Shown: piece after piece, positions 17,104-25,280 of the stretch
Numbering within the stretch: the stretch's first letter is position 1
Layout of the letters: each line of letters starts with the position of its first letter
NCBI GenBank assembly: GCA_017454675.1
Contig: JAFTCN010000053.1
Coordinates: 1-64,000, forward strand
Origin: Clostridia bacterium
Lineage (GTDB): Bacteria; Bacillota; Clostridia; Oscillospirales; CAG-272
DNA: 64,000 bases
Direction of reading: 5' to 3'
Program-made: the position numbers and the translations under genes
The notes under the pieces: generated by a model
Seen by the model: only the letters and a program-made list of their open reading frames with translations
Databases searched by the model: none
Told to the model about the DNA's origin: nothing

Positions 17104-17994
17104 TCAGCCGATATTGTGAACGTCGAGCTGCGGGAAGGGGCATTCGACTCCGAGTTTGCGGAAGCCGAGAAGCAGGTCGTGATTGAGCACGCGTGAGCCT
17201 GAATAGATGTCTTTTTCGTCGACATCGACAACGAAGCGCAGCACGACGGAACTGTCGGCAAGCGACTGTACTCCGAGATACCGCGGAGCGCTCTTGAAGA
17301 TGTCTGTTCTCACAGCGTATATCTCCTCCATGAGCTGCGGGATCCCGGCCTCGAGGGCGGCAAGATCGGTCGCATAGGGGATCGCGATATCGCTGAGGCT
17401 GCGCGAGATCCTGTCGGATCTGTTGAGTATGTTCTTCATGTCAGAGTTGTTGACGATCTTGACGTTGTCGCCGGTGTCTGTGATGCTGGTCGTGCGGATC
17501 CCGATATTGGTGACCGTTCCTCTGAATCCGTCGACTTCCACGATATCGCCCACGTTATACTGGTTCTCGAAGAGCATGAAAGCTCCCGTCACAACGTCGC
17601 TGATGAGGCTCTCGGCGCTGAAACCGACGACAAGAGCTACGATCCCGACGCTCGCGACGATAGTCGAGACGTTGACTCCGATGATCGACAGGCCCCAGCA
17701 GATTATCACTATGATGGCGACGTACTTGAGCAGGCTCGAGATGATAGACAGGATCGAGCGGGCTCTGTGATTGGTCGGCCTGGGGATCTGAAGGATCAGA
17801 TAAAGGCCGGTCTGGATACCGATGACAAGGGCCGCCATGACGATGAGTTTGAGTATATTCGACAGGTTGATCGTCACATTCTGGAACGACTGGGCGCTGA
17901 ATACGCTTGTTAGAAAGCCGACCGGGATCAGCACCGTGAGCAGACCTGCGCACACGATCAGCCTGATCAGCATGTTTTTCCTGTTCTTGTTCAT
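17104..17994 (-). CDS. MscS-family small-conductance mechanosensitive channel
   Basis: 296 residues with three hydrophobic segments in the first about 120 residues, the Gly/Ala/Val-rich pore helix (IVASVGIVALVVGFSAESLI) and the MscS beta domain (QYNVGDIVEVDGFRGTVTNI, then VKIVNNSDMKNILNRS). It releases solutes when membrane tension rises. GGAGAG lies five bases upstream of the ATG. It sits between two proteins of unknown function downstream of the opp genes. A YggB-like length without long extensions fits a plain MscS. Confidence 0.93.
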   Translation of the reverse strand: MNKNRKNMLIRLIVCAGLLTVLIPVGFLTSVFSAQSFQNVTINLSNILKLIVMAALVIGIQTGLYLILQIPRPTNHRARSILSIISSLLKYVAIIVIICWGLSIIGVNVSTIVASVGIVALVVGFSAESLISDVVTGAFMLFENQYNVGDIVEVDGFRGTVTNIGIRTTSITDTGDNVKIVNNSDMKNILNRSDRISRSLSDIAIPYATDLAALEAGIPQLMEEIYAVRTDIFKSAPRYLGVQSLADSSVVLRFVVDVDEKDIYSGSRVLNHDLLLGFRKLGVECPFPQLDVHNIG

Positions 17995-18063
17995 TTTTCT
18001 CTCCGTGATATAAAAATTTTTATAATTCTCATCATGATCATGACGTCGGCGCCGGCTCCTGTG

Positions 18064-19245
18064 TCAGGGCCTGTATTCGCAGCCGTCGGAAGGGATGCAG
18101 GAGACCGAATCCCCGTCGAGATATACGAGTCCCGCCTCACCGTCCCCGCCGAATTCCCGGCATCTGTCGGACATATAGAGCGGGAGAAGTCTGAGCAGAA
18201 GATCAGAGCAGCCGAGCCGGGTCGAAAAAGCCGTTGCAGGACCGGAGGCGTCGTGAGGCAGCAGATCAGAGACGCCGATATACCGGGAGACCACGGTGCC
18301 GTCTCTGTATGTGTAGCAGAAGTTCTCCTCGAATCCGTCGAGAGCGAACCGGCGCAGCGAGCAGAAGGCAACTCCGCCTCCGTATACGAGGCCTCCGGCG
18401 GATACCGTCTTTCCGTCCTTTTCGATATAGAACCCGGACACGTAACGCGTGTCCGACGAATCGAAATTGCGGGCAAAACCGTCCTTCGAGGCGATCGCGC
18501 CGTGTCTGTATCCGAGCGATACGAGACCGTCGGCAAGCAGGTCGACGATATACGCGTTCTTCATCCAGCAGAAATCGACGAAAGCTTCGATCCCCCGCTC
18601 TTCCGCGAAGGCGAGATATTCGTCGCTGACACGGAGAACGACCTTGCCGTCGCCCCTGAACTCAAGGCTCACATGTTCGTCGGAGCGGACGAAGGGGATG
18701 AGAGCGTCGTAGAAGGAACGCATCTGCGTGTTTCTGGCAGGGTCCCAGGTAGCGGCGTCCTCGTCGTACGATGACGACCACAGGGTCTCATAATAGGCAA
18801 AAGCCGGAGCAAGAAAAATATTTCGCCCCGGATCGGATGCCGCTTTTTCAAGAGACGAGCAGAGTTCCGCGGGAAGTACGATCTCGGTGTTCGGAGAAGA
18901 ATTCAGCGAAGCGAGATTTACGGTATCCGAAAAAGAAAGAGTCGGATGGAAAAGCCGGTAGTAATATGTGGTTTTTTCGGTATAAATGTTTCGAAGCGCT
19001 TTGTATTCGGCTGTGGAGGACATGCCAGACACTCCAAGCTCGTATGTGAATACGAGCTCAGGTGCGCAACCGACAGCCCCGTCATGTGCCTCGACCGTCT
19101 TAACGCCCTTGCCGGTCGTGAGCAGACCGCCGATGCCGATCGCGATGCCCGAGGCCCCGACGGCCGCCAGCACTATGACCGCGATCAGCCGCAGGACCGT
19201 TTTTTTGTCCCGAAAAAGCTTTTTATCTTCTTTTTTATCTTCCAT
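18064..19245 (-). CDS. membrane-anchored ApbE-like protein lacking the flavin-transferase motifs
   Basis: 393 residues with a charged N-terminus, one membrane segment (about 18-40) and an extracytoplasmic domain. The order of segments follows FAD:protein FMN transferase (ApbE). NIFLAPAFAYYETLW is where ApbE has its G-P-L-W segment. KNAYIVDLLADGLVSLGY stands in place of the AKGYAVD helix. RYIGVSDLLPHDASG replaces the H-x-I-D-P-x-T-G motif, and a final S-D-LLLRLLP helix ends the domain. The diagnostic glycines and the HxxDPxTG motif are not conserved, so enzymatic activity is doubtful. This is a fold-level inference from reading. The gene lies downstream of oppF. Confidence 0.45.
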   Translation of the reverse strand: MEDKKEDKKLFRDKKTVLRLIAVIVLAAVGASGIAIGIGGLLTTGKGVKTVEAHDGAVGCAPELVFTYELGVSGMSSTAEYKALRNIYTEKTTYYYRLFHPTLSFSDTVNLASLNSSPNTEIVLPAELCSSLEKAASDPGRNIFLAPAFAYYETLWSSSYDEDAATWDPARNTQMRSFYDALIPFVRSDEHVSLEFRGDGKVVLRVSDEYLAFAEERGIEAFVDFCWMKNAYIVDLLADGLVSLGYRHGAIASKDGFARNFDSSDTRYVSGFYIEKDGKTVSAGGLVYGGGVAFCSLRRFALDGFEENFCYTYRDGTVVSRYIGVSDLLPHDASGPATAFSTRLGCSDLLLRLLPLYMSDRCREFGGDGEAGLVYLDGDSVSCIPSDGCEYRP

Positions 19246-19253
19246 TTTAAAGC

Positions 19254-19266
19254 CTGCCCCCCTGTC
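19254..19266 (-). repeat. G-rich leader motif, copy 2 (copy 1 at 20676-20688)
   Basis: GACAGGGGGGCAG on the minus strand lies directly upstream of the ApbE-like gene. An identical 13-mer precedes oppF, followed in both places by (G)CTTT and the start codon. It may serve as an extended ribosome site or be the trace of a duplicated junction. Confidence 0.6.
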
Positions 19267-19277
19267 TGACGCCGTCT

Positions 19278-19301
19278 GCGGAACGGGAGTACCCGTTCCG
19301 C
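19278..19301 (-). other. intergenic hairpin after oppF
   Basis: A perfect 10-bp stem GCGGAACGGG/CCCGTTCCGC around AGTA lies between oppF and the ApbE-like gene. It is not followed by a U tract on the minus strand, so an RNA-processing or stabilising element is more likely than a terminator. Confidence 0.55.
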
Positions 19302-19342
19302 GGATAGCGTGTCCGGTACGTCGGAGGCCCTTTACGGTATCG

Positions 19343-20671
19343 TCAGATGACCGCGAGGAGCAGCAGGATCAGGAAAATGACCAGCAGCGCTCCCCTGAAC
19401 GCCAGGCCTATGAACGAGCCCTTGCGGCAGGATCTGCGGTTGCGCATATAATTGTGCTTGCGGAAGACCGCGGCGGCGATGAGCCCGAGTATCGGGAAAA
19501 GGAAGGCAAGGACTCCGAGCCAGGCATTGCCGGTGTCGTGGAGAGGAGTGTCGAGGATCGGTTCGTTCGAAACGTTGTAATCCGCGTCATCCTTCTCCTT
19601 TTCCTGACCGTCGGCGGGAGCGTTGACGTCCTTGATAGTGACCGGCTTGAGCGGGATGCCCGCTTCGCGGATCTTCTTGTATTCCTCTATCTCGGAGAGA
19701 CTTCCGAATACATAGTGATCGTGCCCGATCGGACGGAGCTCCGGAGTCTCGCTGCTGTAGTCATGTATCGAGGGATCATAGGTAAAGAGCACCTTGTTCT
19801 TCTCAAGCAGCGGATCGGGAATCGGTATGGCCGAGATTAGCGATCTCGTGTAGGGATGGAGCGGGAAATTGAAGAGTTCCTCGGACGACGCGACCTCGAC
19901 GATGTCGCCCTTGTAAATGACGCCTATCCTGTCGGAGATGAATCTGACGATCGAAAGGTCGTGGGCGATGAAGAGGTAGGTGGTACCGCGTTCCTCCTGG
20001 AACTTCTTCATCAGATTGAGCACCTGTGCTCTGATCGAAATGTCGAGCGCGGAGATCGGCTCGTCGGCGATGACGAGCTCCGGCTCCATTACCATGGCTC
20101 TCGCAAGACCGATCCTCTGGCGCTGGCCGCCCGAAAACTCGTGTGGATAGCGCGTCAGGTGCTCGGGGAGCAGGCCGACCTCGTCGATGATCTTCTCGAC
20201 CTTCGCGACTCTCTCGGCCTCGTTCTTGAAGAGATGGAAGTTGTATAGTCCTTCGGAGATGATGTAATCCACCGTCGCGCGCTCGTTGAGCGAGGCGGCG
20301 GGATCCTGGAAGACCATCTGGATGTTCCTGATGACTTCCCTGTCGACCGACTTCGGGATCTTTCCCGAGATCCGTACGCCCTTGTAGTCGATCTCGCCGG
20401 CGGCGCAGGGGTTGACTCTGATTACGGCTCTGCCTATCGTGGTCTTCCCGGAGCCCGACTCTCCGACGAGCGAGAAGGTCTCGCCCCTGTAGATGTCGAA
20501 CGAGGCGTTCTTTACGGCCTTGACGGCCCTGTCGCCCTTTCCGAATGTGATGTCGACATTCTTCAGCGACAGAAGTATCTCGCGGCCGTTTTCGTCGAAC
20601 GGACCGTTTGCGGGGAGATGTTTGGCTTTTGAAAGATCGGCGGCGCCGTTGTGATTAAGCTGTTCGTTCAT
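19343..20671 (-). CDS. oppF: oligopeptide ABC transporter ATPase OppF with added C-terminal membrane segments
   Basis: 442-residue ATPase energising peptide uptake. Walker A GESGSGKT (70-77), a [13 protein letters not shown]-loop, [17 protein letters not shown] signature, ADEPISALD Walker B and an AHDLS switch are all intact. The usual C-terminal oligopeptide region ([16 protein letters not shown]) follows. Family members normally end at about 320-350 residues. Here an acidic linker leads to two hydrophobic segments (about 384-403 and 420-442) separated by a basic loop with one Cys. This tail resembles a small two-helix membrane domain fused to the ATPase, so the subunit could be anchored on its own. 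Confidence 0.93.
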   Translation of the reverse strand: MNEQLNHNGAADLSKAKHLPANGPFDENGREILLSLKNVDITFGKGDRAVKAVKNASFDIYRGETFSLVGESGSGKTTIGRAVIRVNPCAAGEIDYKGVRISGKIPKSVDREVIRNIQMVFQDPAASLNERATVDYIISEGLYNFHLFKNEAERVAKVEKIIDEVGLLPEHLTRYPHEFSGGQRQRIGLARAMVMEPELVIADEPISALDISIRAQVLNLMKKFQEERGTTYLFIAHDLSIVRFISDRIGVIYKGDIVEVASSEELFNFPLHPYTRSLISAIPIPDPLLEKNKVLFTYDPSIHDYSSETPELRPIGHDHYVFGSLSEIEEYKKIREAGIPLKPVTIKDVNAPADGQEKEKDDADYNVSNEPILDTPLHDTGNAWLGVLAFLFPILGLIAAAVFRKHNYMRNRRSCRKGSFIGLAFRGALLVIFLILLLLAVI

Positions 20672-20675
20672 AAAG

Positions 20676-20688
20676 CTGCCCCCCTGTC
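20676..20688 (-). repeat. G-rich leader motif, copy 1
   Basis: GACAGGGGGGCAG directly follows, and partly overlaps, the oppD stop codon and sits just before the oppF ATG. It is identical to 19254-19266. Confidence 0.6.
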
Positions 20689-22486
20689 AGATATTGAAAG
20701 CTTCGATAAGCTTTTCATGGATGTTCCTGATCGCTTCGGGCTTTTCGATCTTCGGTGATCTGGGATCGAGCAGCCAGGTCTTGGCATAGTGGGTGTCGGT
20801 GATCCGGAACATCGGAGGATCGAGAAGAGTGTCGATCTTCAGGCAGTAGGGATTTCTCGGAGCGAACGGGTCGCCAACGATAGTGTTGTAGAGGCTCGGA
20901 GGAGTACCGGTGATCGAATAGAGTTTGGTATTCCTCTTGGCAAGCTGCGGCAGCGACGAAAGCAGCGCCCAGGTGTAGGGATGACGCGGATCGAAGAAAA
21001 TCTCGTTTACGTGTCCGACCTCGACGATCTGTCCGGCGTAAAGCACCGCGACTCTGTCCGCTATGTTGGCCACGACTCCCAGATCGTGCGTGATGAATAC
21101 GATGGTGTAGTTGAATTCTCTCTGAAGATCCTTGAGCAGCTTGAGTATCTGAGCCTGGATCGTGACGTCGAGAGCTGTGGTGGGCTCGTCGCAGATAAGG
21201 ATCTTGGGCTGGCAGGACAGCGCGATGGCAATGACTATCCTCTGCCTCATTCCGCCGGAATACTGGAAGGGGTAATCGTCGAACCTCTTCTCCGCCTCGG
21301 GGATGCCGACCTTCTTCATAAGGATGAGAGCGCGCTCCCTGGCTTCGAATTCAGAGCACTTCTGGTGCTTCAGAATGACCGACGTGATCTGCTTTCCTAT
21401 CGTGATGATGGGGTTGAGCGAGGTCATCGGGTCCTGGAAAACGGTGGCGATCTTCTTTCCTCTGATCTGGGTCCAGTCGGTCTGTTCCTTGATCTTGGCG
21501 AGGTTGAGGATGCATTCGCCGTGCAGCGTTTCTTCGGTCTCGTCGATGTACCTTACCCTGAATATTACCCTGTCGAACACCTTGTTGCGCTCGGACATAT
21601 CGGACAGGTCGATGCCCGTCTTCATGGCCTCAGTGCAGCATTTTACGAGCCTGCGTCGCATGTTCGCACCGCGGAGGCCTCCGATGCGGCCGGTCGAGAG
21701 CAGTATCTCCTTCGCGAGGATGAGATTGCGCTCAGAGATGCTCTCGGGGACGGTGACATTCGCCATCTCGATGTATTTCTTACCGAGCTCGAGTCTTTTC
21801 TTCTCATACTCGGTGTTGTACGAAACGTCGCCGGCGGCCTTTGCCTTTTTCTCGGCAGCCTTTATCTTTTTCTGCGCCTCGATCTTCTTTATCTCTTCGG
21901 AGAACTTCGCGATCCTGGCGTCGGCCTCTTTAATGGCCTCTTTTTCTTTAGAGGAGTCGAGAGTGAGTTTGTGGTTGTAGACTTCGGTCTTCTGGAACAG
22001 CAGTTCCTTCAGCTGGACGTCGAACTCGGCGGATTCCTCGGGAGTGAGCTTCGCGCGGCTCTCCTTCTCTTTTTTGAGCCTGTCGAGCTCGACCCAGACC
22101 GGAGAGGCGAACTCACGGCCGTAGTTCCGGTCGAGTTCTTTTCGAATGGATTCGACGGTCTTGCGATGCTTCCTGCTGTTTGAGACGTTCGTCGTGACGA
22201 GTTCTTCGTCGTTGTAGATGATGTCGCCGCTGTCGATGAAACCGTTGCTGTCGAGCATCCCGGCGAAGGTCTTGGTGAAGACGGATTTGCCCGAGCCTGA
22301 CTCGCCGACTATGGCGATCGACTCGTTCTCCATGACGTCGAGCGAGATGCCGCGTATAGCGGTCAGCACTCTGCCTCTGACGTGGAATTTGACTACAAGA
22401 TCCCTGACCGAAAGGAGCACCTTCTCCTTTTTGTCAACAGTGTTTTCAGTGACGGCGTTCATGCCTGCGTCTTTGTATTCAGCCAT
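20687..22486 (-). CDS. oppD: oligopeptide ABC transporter ATPase OppD with large internal insertion
   Basis: 599 residues from the ATG at 22486, which has GAGG six bases upstream; an earlier GTG is less likely. Walker A GESGSGKS is at 61-68, but the Q-loop FQDPMTSLNP is at 350-359. About 225 extra residues (roughly 100-330) sit between them, where typical OppD (about 330-350 residues) has a short link. The insert is Lys/Glu/Ala-rich and probably coiled coil in its middle, then has a Cys-Cys and basic segment. YSGGMRQR (409-416), CDEPTTALD (432-440) and THDLG follow normally, as does the C-terminal oligopeptide region. The catalytic motifs are intact, so the ATPase should be active. Confidence 0.93.
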   Translation of the reverse strand: MAEYKDAGMNAVTENTVDKKEKVLLSVRDLVVKFHVRGRVLTAIRGISLDVMENESIAIVGESGSGKSVFTKTFAGMLDSNGFIDSGDIIYNDEELVTTNVSNSRKHRKTVESIRKELDRNYGREFASPVWVELDRLKKEKESRAKLTPEESAEFDVQLKELLFQKTEVYNHKLTLDSSKEKEAIKEADARIAKFSEEIKKIEAQKKIKAAEKKAKAAGDVSYNTEYEKKRLELGKKYIEMANVTVPESISERNLILAKEILLSTGRIGGLRGANMRRRLVKCCTEAMKTGIDLSDMSERNKVFDRVIFRVRYIDETEETLHGECILNLAKIKEQTDWTQIRGKKIATVFQDPMTSLNPIITIGKQITSVILKHQKCSEFEARERALILMKKVGIPEAEKRFDDYPFQYSGGMRQRIVIAIALSCQPKILICDEPTTALDVTIQAQILKLLKDLQREFNYTIVFITHDLGVVANIADRVAVLYAGQIVEVGHVNEIFFDPRHPYTWALLSSLPQLAKRNTKLYSITGTPPSLYNTIVGDPFAPRNPYCLKIDTLLDPPMFRITDTHYAKTWLLDPRSPKIEKPEAIRNIHEKLIEAFNI

Positions 22487-22494
22487 GCCGCACC

Positions 22495-23496
22495 TCACAT
22501 ATGTGTTCTCGGGTCGGAGGCGTCACCGAGGTTCTGTCCCACGACGTAGAGAACTATCGTAATGATCGAAGCGATCGCGACCGGAGCCCAGAATTCGAGC
22601 TGCATACCGGGCGTGAACATAGAGGGCTGCGCGGTACCGATGAGTTTGCCGAGCGAAATATCGGACATCGTAAGTCCGATGTAGCTGAGGAATACTTCAT
22701 ATGAAATATATGAAGGGATCTCTGTGGCGGCGAGAGTTACGATGACCGACACCATGAAGGGCAGTATGTTCTTCATGGCTATACGGAAGATCGATGTCCC
22801 GAGGCAGCGCGATGCCAGATTGTACTCACGGTCGCGGATTATTACGACCTGGGTCCTGATAAAATACGCGATGCCGAGCCAGCCGGTGACAGTCAGAGCG
22901 AAGACCAGCGACCAGAAACTGGCCGAGAGCAGCATGACTATGACCGAGATGAGGAGTATGTACGGCACATTGCCGATGATATTGTAGACCTCCTGCATGA
23001 TGAGGTCGAACCGCTTGGAGAATCCCCAGACCGCGCCGAGCACGACGCCGATGGCCATATTGATTATGGCACAGATGAAGGCGAGCGAAAGCGAGATCCG
23101 GGAACCGGTCCAGATGGCGTCAAACGTGGATTCGCCGACGCCGCCCGAGCCGAGTATCCAGTGGATCTTCGCGTCGTCCGGATGGAGCTCCATCGCCTTT
23201 TCGGGAGTGAGATGCTTTCCGCCCTCGGTCAGGACGCTCGAGAAGCGGTCGTAATTTGAGAACATGGGATAAATGTAGGCAAATACCACGATAACAGCAA
23301 GCAGGCCGAGTATAACGATATTGATCTTCTTTCTGAAGAAGACTCTGAACACAGAATGCCAGTAGCTGTATCTGGGTGCCGTGATCTTTTCTGCCGCGAG
23401 TTTGTCGCTTTCGACTCTGCTGAAGAGTTCCTCTTCGGGAATTCCGAGAGACGAGAGGTCCTGAAGTTTTTCAGTTTCGGTCGTATTTCCGTTCAT
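22495..23496 (-). CDS. oppC: oligopeptide ABC transporter permease OppC
   Basis: 333-residue inner-membrane permease of near-normal length. A cytoplasmic N-terminal region is followed by a first membrane segment (IVILGLLAVIVVFAYIYPMF). The external loop has WILGSGGVGES, in place of the usual LGTDxLGRD, and then about five membrane segments with the ATPase-coupling EAA loop (ASRCLGTSIFRIAMKNILP). GAGGTGA overlaps the end of oppB and spaces well to the ATG. The gene ends eight bases before the oppD start. It is the least altered subunit of this transporter. Confidence 0.93.
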   Translation of the reverse strand: MNGNTTETEKLQDLSSLGIPEEELFSRVESDKLAAEKITAPRYSYWHSVFRVFFRKKINIVILGLLAVIVVFAYIYPMFSNYDRFSSVLTEGGKHLTPEKAMELHPDDAKIHWILGSGGVGESTFDAIWTGSRISLSLAFICAIINMAIGVVLGAVWGFSKRFDLIMQEVYNIIGNVPYILLISVIVMLLSASFWSLVFALTVTGWLGIAYFIRTQVVIIRDREYNLASRCLGTSIFRIAMKNILPFMVSVIVTLAATEIPSYISYEVFLSYIGLTMSDISLGKLIGTAQPSMFTPGMQLEFWAPVAIASIITIVLYVVGQNLGDASDPRTHM

Positions 23497-23502
23497 TTCA
23501 GG

Positions 23503-25143
23503 TCACCTCGCTTTGCTTGTGAATGAGATACGCGGATCGACGGCTCCCATGAGAATGTCGCCGAGGATAAGCGAAACGATCGAGAGCAGCGAATAGAACA
23601 GTGTAAGTCCGACGATGACTCCGTTGTCGTTTGCGTTGATGGCGTTGGTCAGCAGGTTCCCCGTGCCGGGAACCAGGTACACACGCTCGGTGATGATGCC
23701 TCCGACGAGAGATCCGAGAACGCTGCCGGGAATGCCGTGTATGATCGGGATCGCGGCGTTTTTAAGGATATGCTTCGTGAAGATCTCACCTTCTGAAAGA
23801 CCGCCCGACCTCGCGAACCTTACGTAATCGGAGTTCATCTGGTCTATCATGTATCTGCGCAGCCATTTCATAAGTCCTGCGATCGACGGCAGAGACAGCG
23901 AAACGATCGGAAGGACATACATCTTCCAGCTCTCGTTGTTGACGTCGAGCGTGCTCGGCAGTCCGATGCTCCGCCCTATCGCCTGAAACATGAAGATATA
24001 TGCCAGAGACGGCACGGCTATGATGAATATCACGTAGATAGTGCCGAGATTGTCGATCACCGTATCCTTTTTCTTTGCTATCAGTATCCCGAGCGGAACG
24101 CCGAGAAAATAAGATATGACGGTGGATATGATGCCTATGACGAACGAGAATCCTATCTTGGATTTGCTCGAGAGCCGGAGGTCGGTATTGGTGTAATCGT
24201 CGGTATAGCGTTCAATGGCGATCGGGTTCAGCTCCCTGGAGTTCTCCTGATAGGTGGCTGAGTGGAGGTCGTCGGCGCTGATCTCGGAGAAACCGGTCGG
24301 ATAGTATGTGAACGCTTTGACCTGAGCGCCCTGCGAGACCGTCATAGTCTTGAAGACGTCGACGTCCTTGTTGACCGAATAGGAGGTACCCATACGGATG
24401 TTCAGGAGATTCTGATGGATGAACGGGAATCTGTTGTCGCAATAGACCAGATACTTGTGAAGAGTTCCGTTTCCGGTGATGGCGGGAGAGAATTTCACTT
24501 TCCCGTCGGGACCGGTATATGCAGGATCGTGAAGAGTAAACGAAAGCTTCCTCTCCCCGATATCAATTTCGGAGTTTACATAGTGGATGTTGTCCACCCA
24601 GAAGATGCGCGTGAAATATTTGAACATGCGGCTGATCAGAGGCACGTCTTTATAGGCAAACAGTACCTGCTTGCCTCCGTTTGCCAGCTGCTGTGTTTTT
24701 GCCGAGTAGTAGTCGGCGTTAAGGCGCACGATCGTATATCCCTTCGACTGATAGGCGTCAGCGAATTTACGGATGTATTCGGAAGCCTTCGGACTGTCGT
24801 CGGGAGCGAAGATATCGACAAATCTCTCTCCGTTTTTAACGGTCACCTTTGCTGTCGGAGCGATCTCGACGGCGGAAGCGCGTTCCTCCTCTGTGATCTC
24901 ACCCGATCTTGTCAGCGACGCAAGGTAATCGTTGTATGTGACGTAATCGAGATAGCCGTATTTTTCCCACTGTTCGTATTTGTAGGTCGTCCTGACGTTG
25001 CTGGATTTTTTGCTGAAAAGCGGGTCGCTGCCGAAGATCTTTTCTCTGTCTGTCAGCGAATATATCAGCAGCATGACGATGGCGACGACTATTATCACCG
25101 AGATCAGGCCGTGCAGCAGACGTCTTAGCAAATACTTTGTCAT
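23503..25143 (-). CDS. oppB: oligopeptide ABC transporter permease OppB with large external domain
   Basis: 546 residues, against about 300-330 in ordinary OppB. Membrane segment 1 is at about 8-30 and segment 2 starts at about 329, leaving roughly 298 residues outside the membrane. Ordinary family members have a loop of under 100. The end of the loop keeps a recognisable OppB-like stretch (HQNLLNIRMGTSYSV). Segments 2-6 and the EAA coupling loop (SDYVRFARSGGLSEGEIF) are normal. The extra domain includes a Tyr-rich part and a beta-rich part (GERKLSFTLHDPAYTG). It faces the binding protein and may dock it or pre-bind peptides. The gene lies 137 bp downstream of oppA behind a hairpin. Confidence 0.92.
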   Translation of the reverse strand: MTKYLLRRLLHGLISVIIVVAIVMLLIYSLTDREKIFGSDPLFSKKSSNVRTTYKYEQWEKYGYLDYVTYNDYLASLTRSGEITEEERASAVEIAPTAKVTVKNGERFVDIFAPDDSPKASEYIRKFADAYQSKGYTIVRLNADYYSAKTQQLANGGKQVLFAYKDVPLISRMFKYFTRIFWVDNIHYVNSEIDIGERKLSFTLHDPAYTGPDGKVKFSPAITGNGTLHKYLVYCDNRFPFIHQNLLNIRMGTSYSVNKDVDVFKTMTVSQGAQVKAFTYYPTGFSEISADDLHSATYQENSRELNPIAIERYTDDYTNTDLRLSSKSKIGFSFVIGIISTVISYFLGVPLGILIAKKKDTVIDNLGTIYVIFIIAVPSLAYIFMFQAIGRSIGLPSTLDVNNESWKMYVLPIVSLSLPSIAGLMKWLRRYMIDQMNSDYVRFARSGGLSEGEIFTKHILKNAAIPIIHGIPGSVLGSLVGGIITERVYLVPGTGNLLTNAINANDNGVIVGLTLFYSLLSIVSLILGDILMGAVDPRISFTSKAR

Positions 25144-25166
25144 AATAAAAATCTTCCCGAAAAATC

Positions 25167-25224
25167 ACACAGTAAGAGGACTCGGCGGAGACTACAGGTC
25201 TCACTCTTCATCCCCTTACTGTGT
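25167..25224 (-). promoter_or_regulatory. oppA-oppB intergenic hairpin, candidate attenuator/stabiliser
   Basis: ACACAGTAAG (25167-25176) pairs with CTTACTGTGT (25215-25224), and the stem extends inward to 25180/25211 with one mismatch. Inside is a second stem, GAGAC-TACAG-GTCTC (25188-25202). On the minus strand the outer stem is followed by GATTTTTCGG, a short U tract. It could partly terminate and so leave more oppA message than oppBCDF. Confidence 0.6.
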
Positions 25225-25280
25225 TGCATTATTTAATCAGTATGTTATTTCCCGGCAGGACCGGGAGATAAGCTCACCGA

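Noticed and set aside
20789-22183. 464-codon plus-strand frame opposite oppD
   Set aside because: It falls within the oppD insertion and ATPase region. The minus-strand frame holds continuous ABC motifs, and the plus-strand product is Asp/Gly/Leu-rich without family features.
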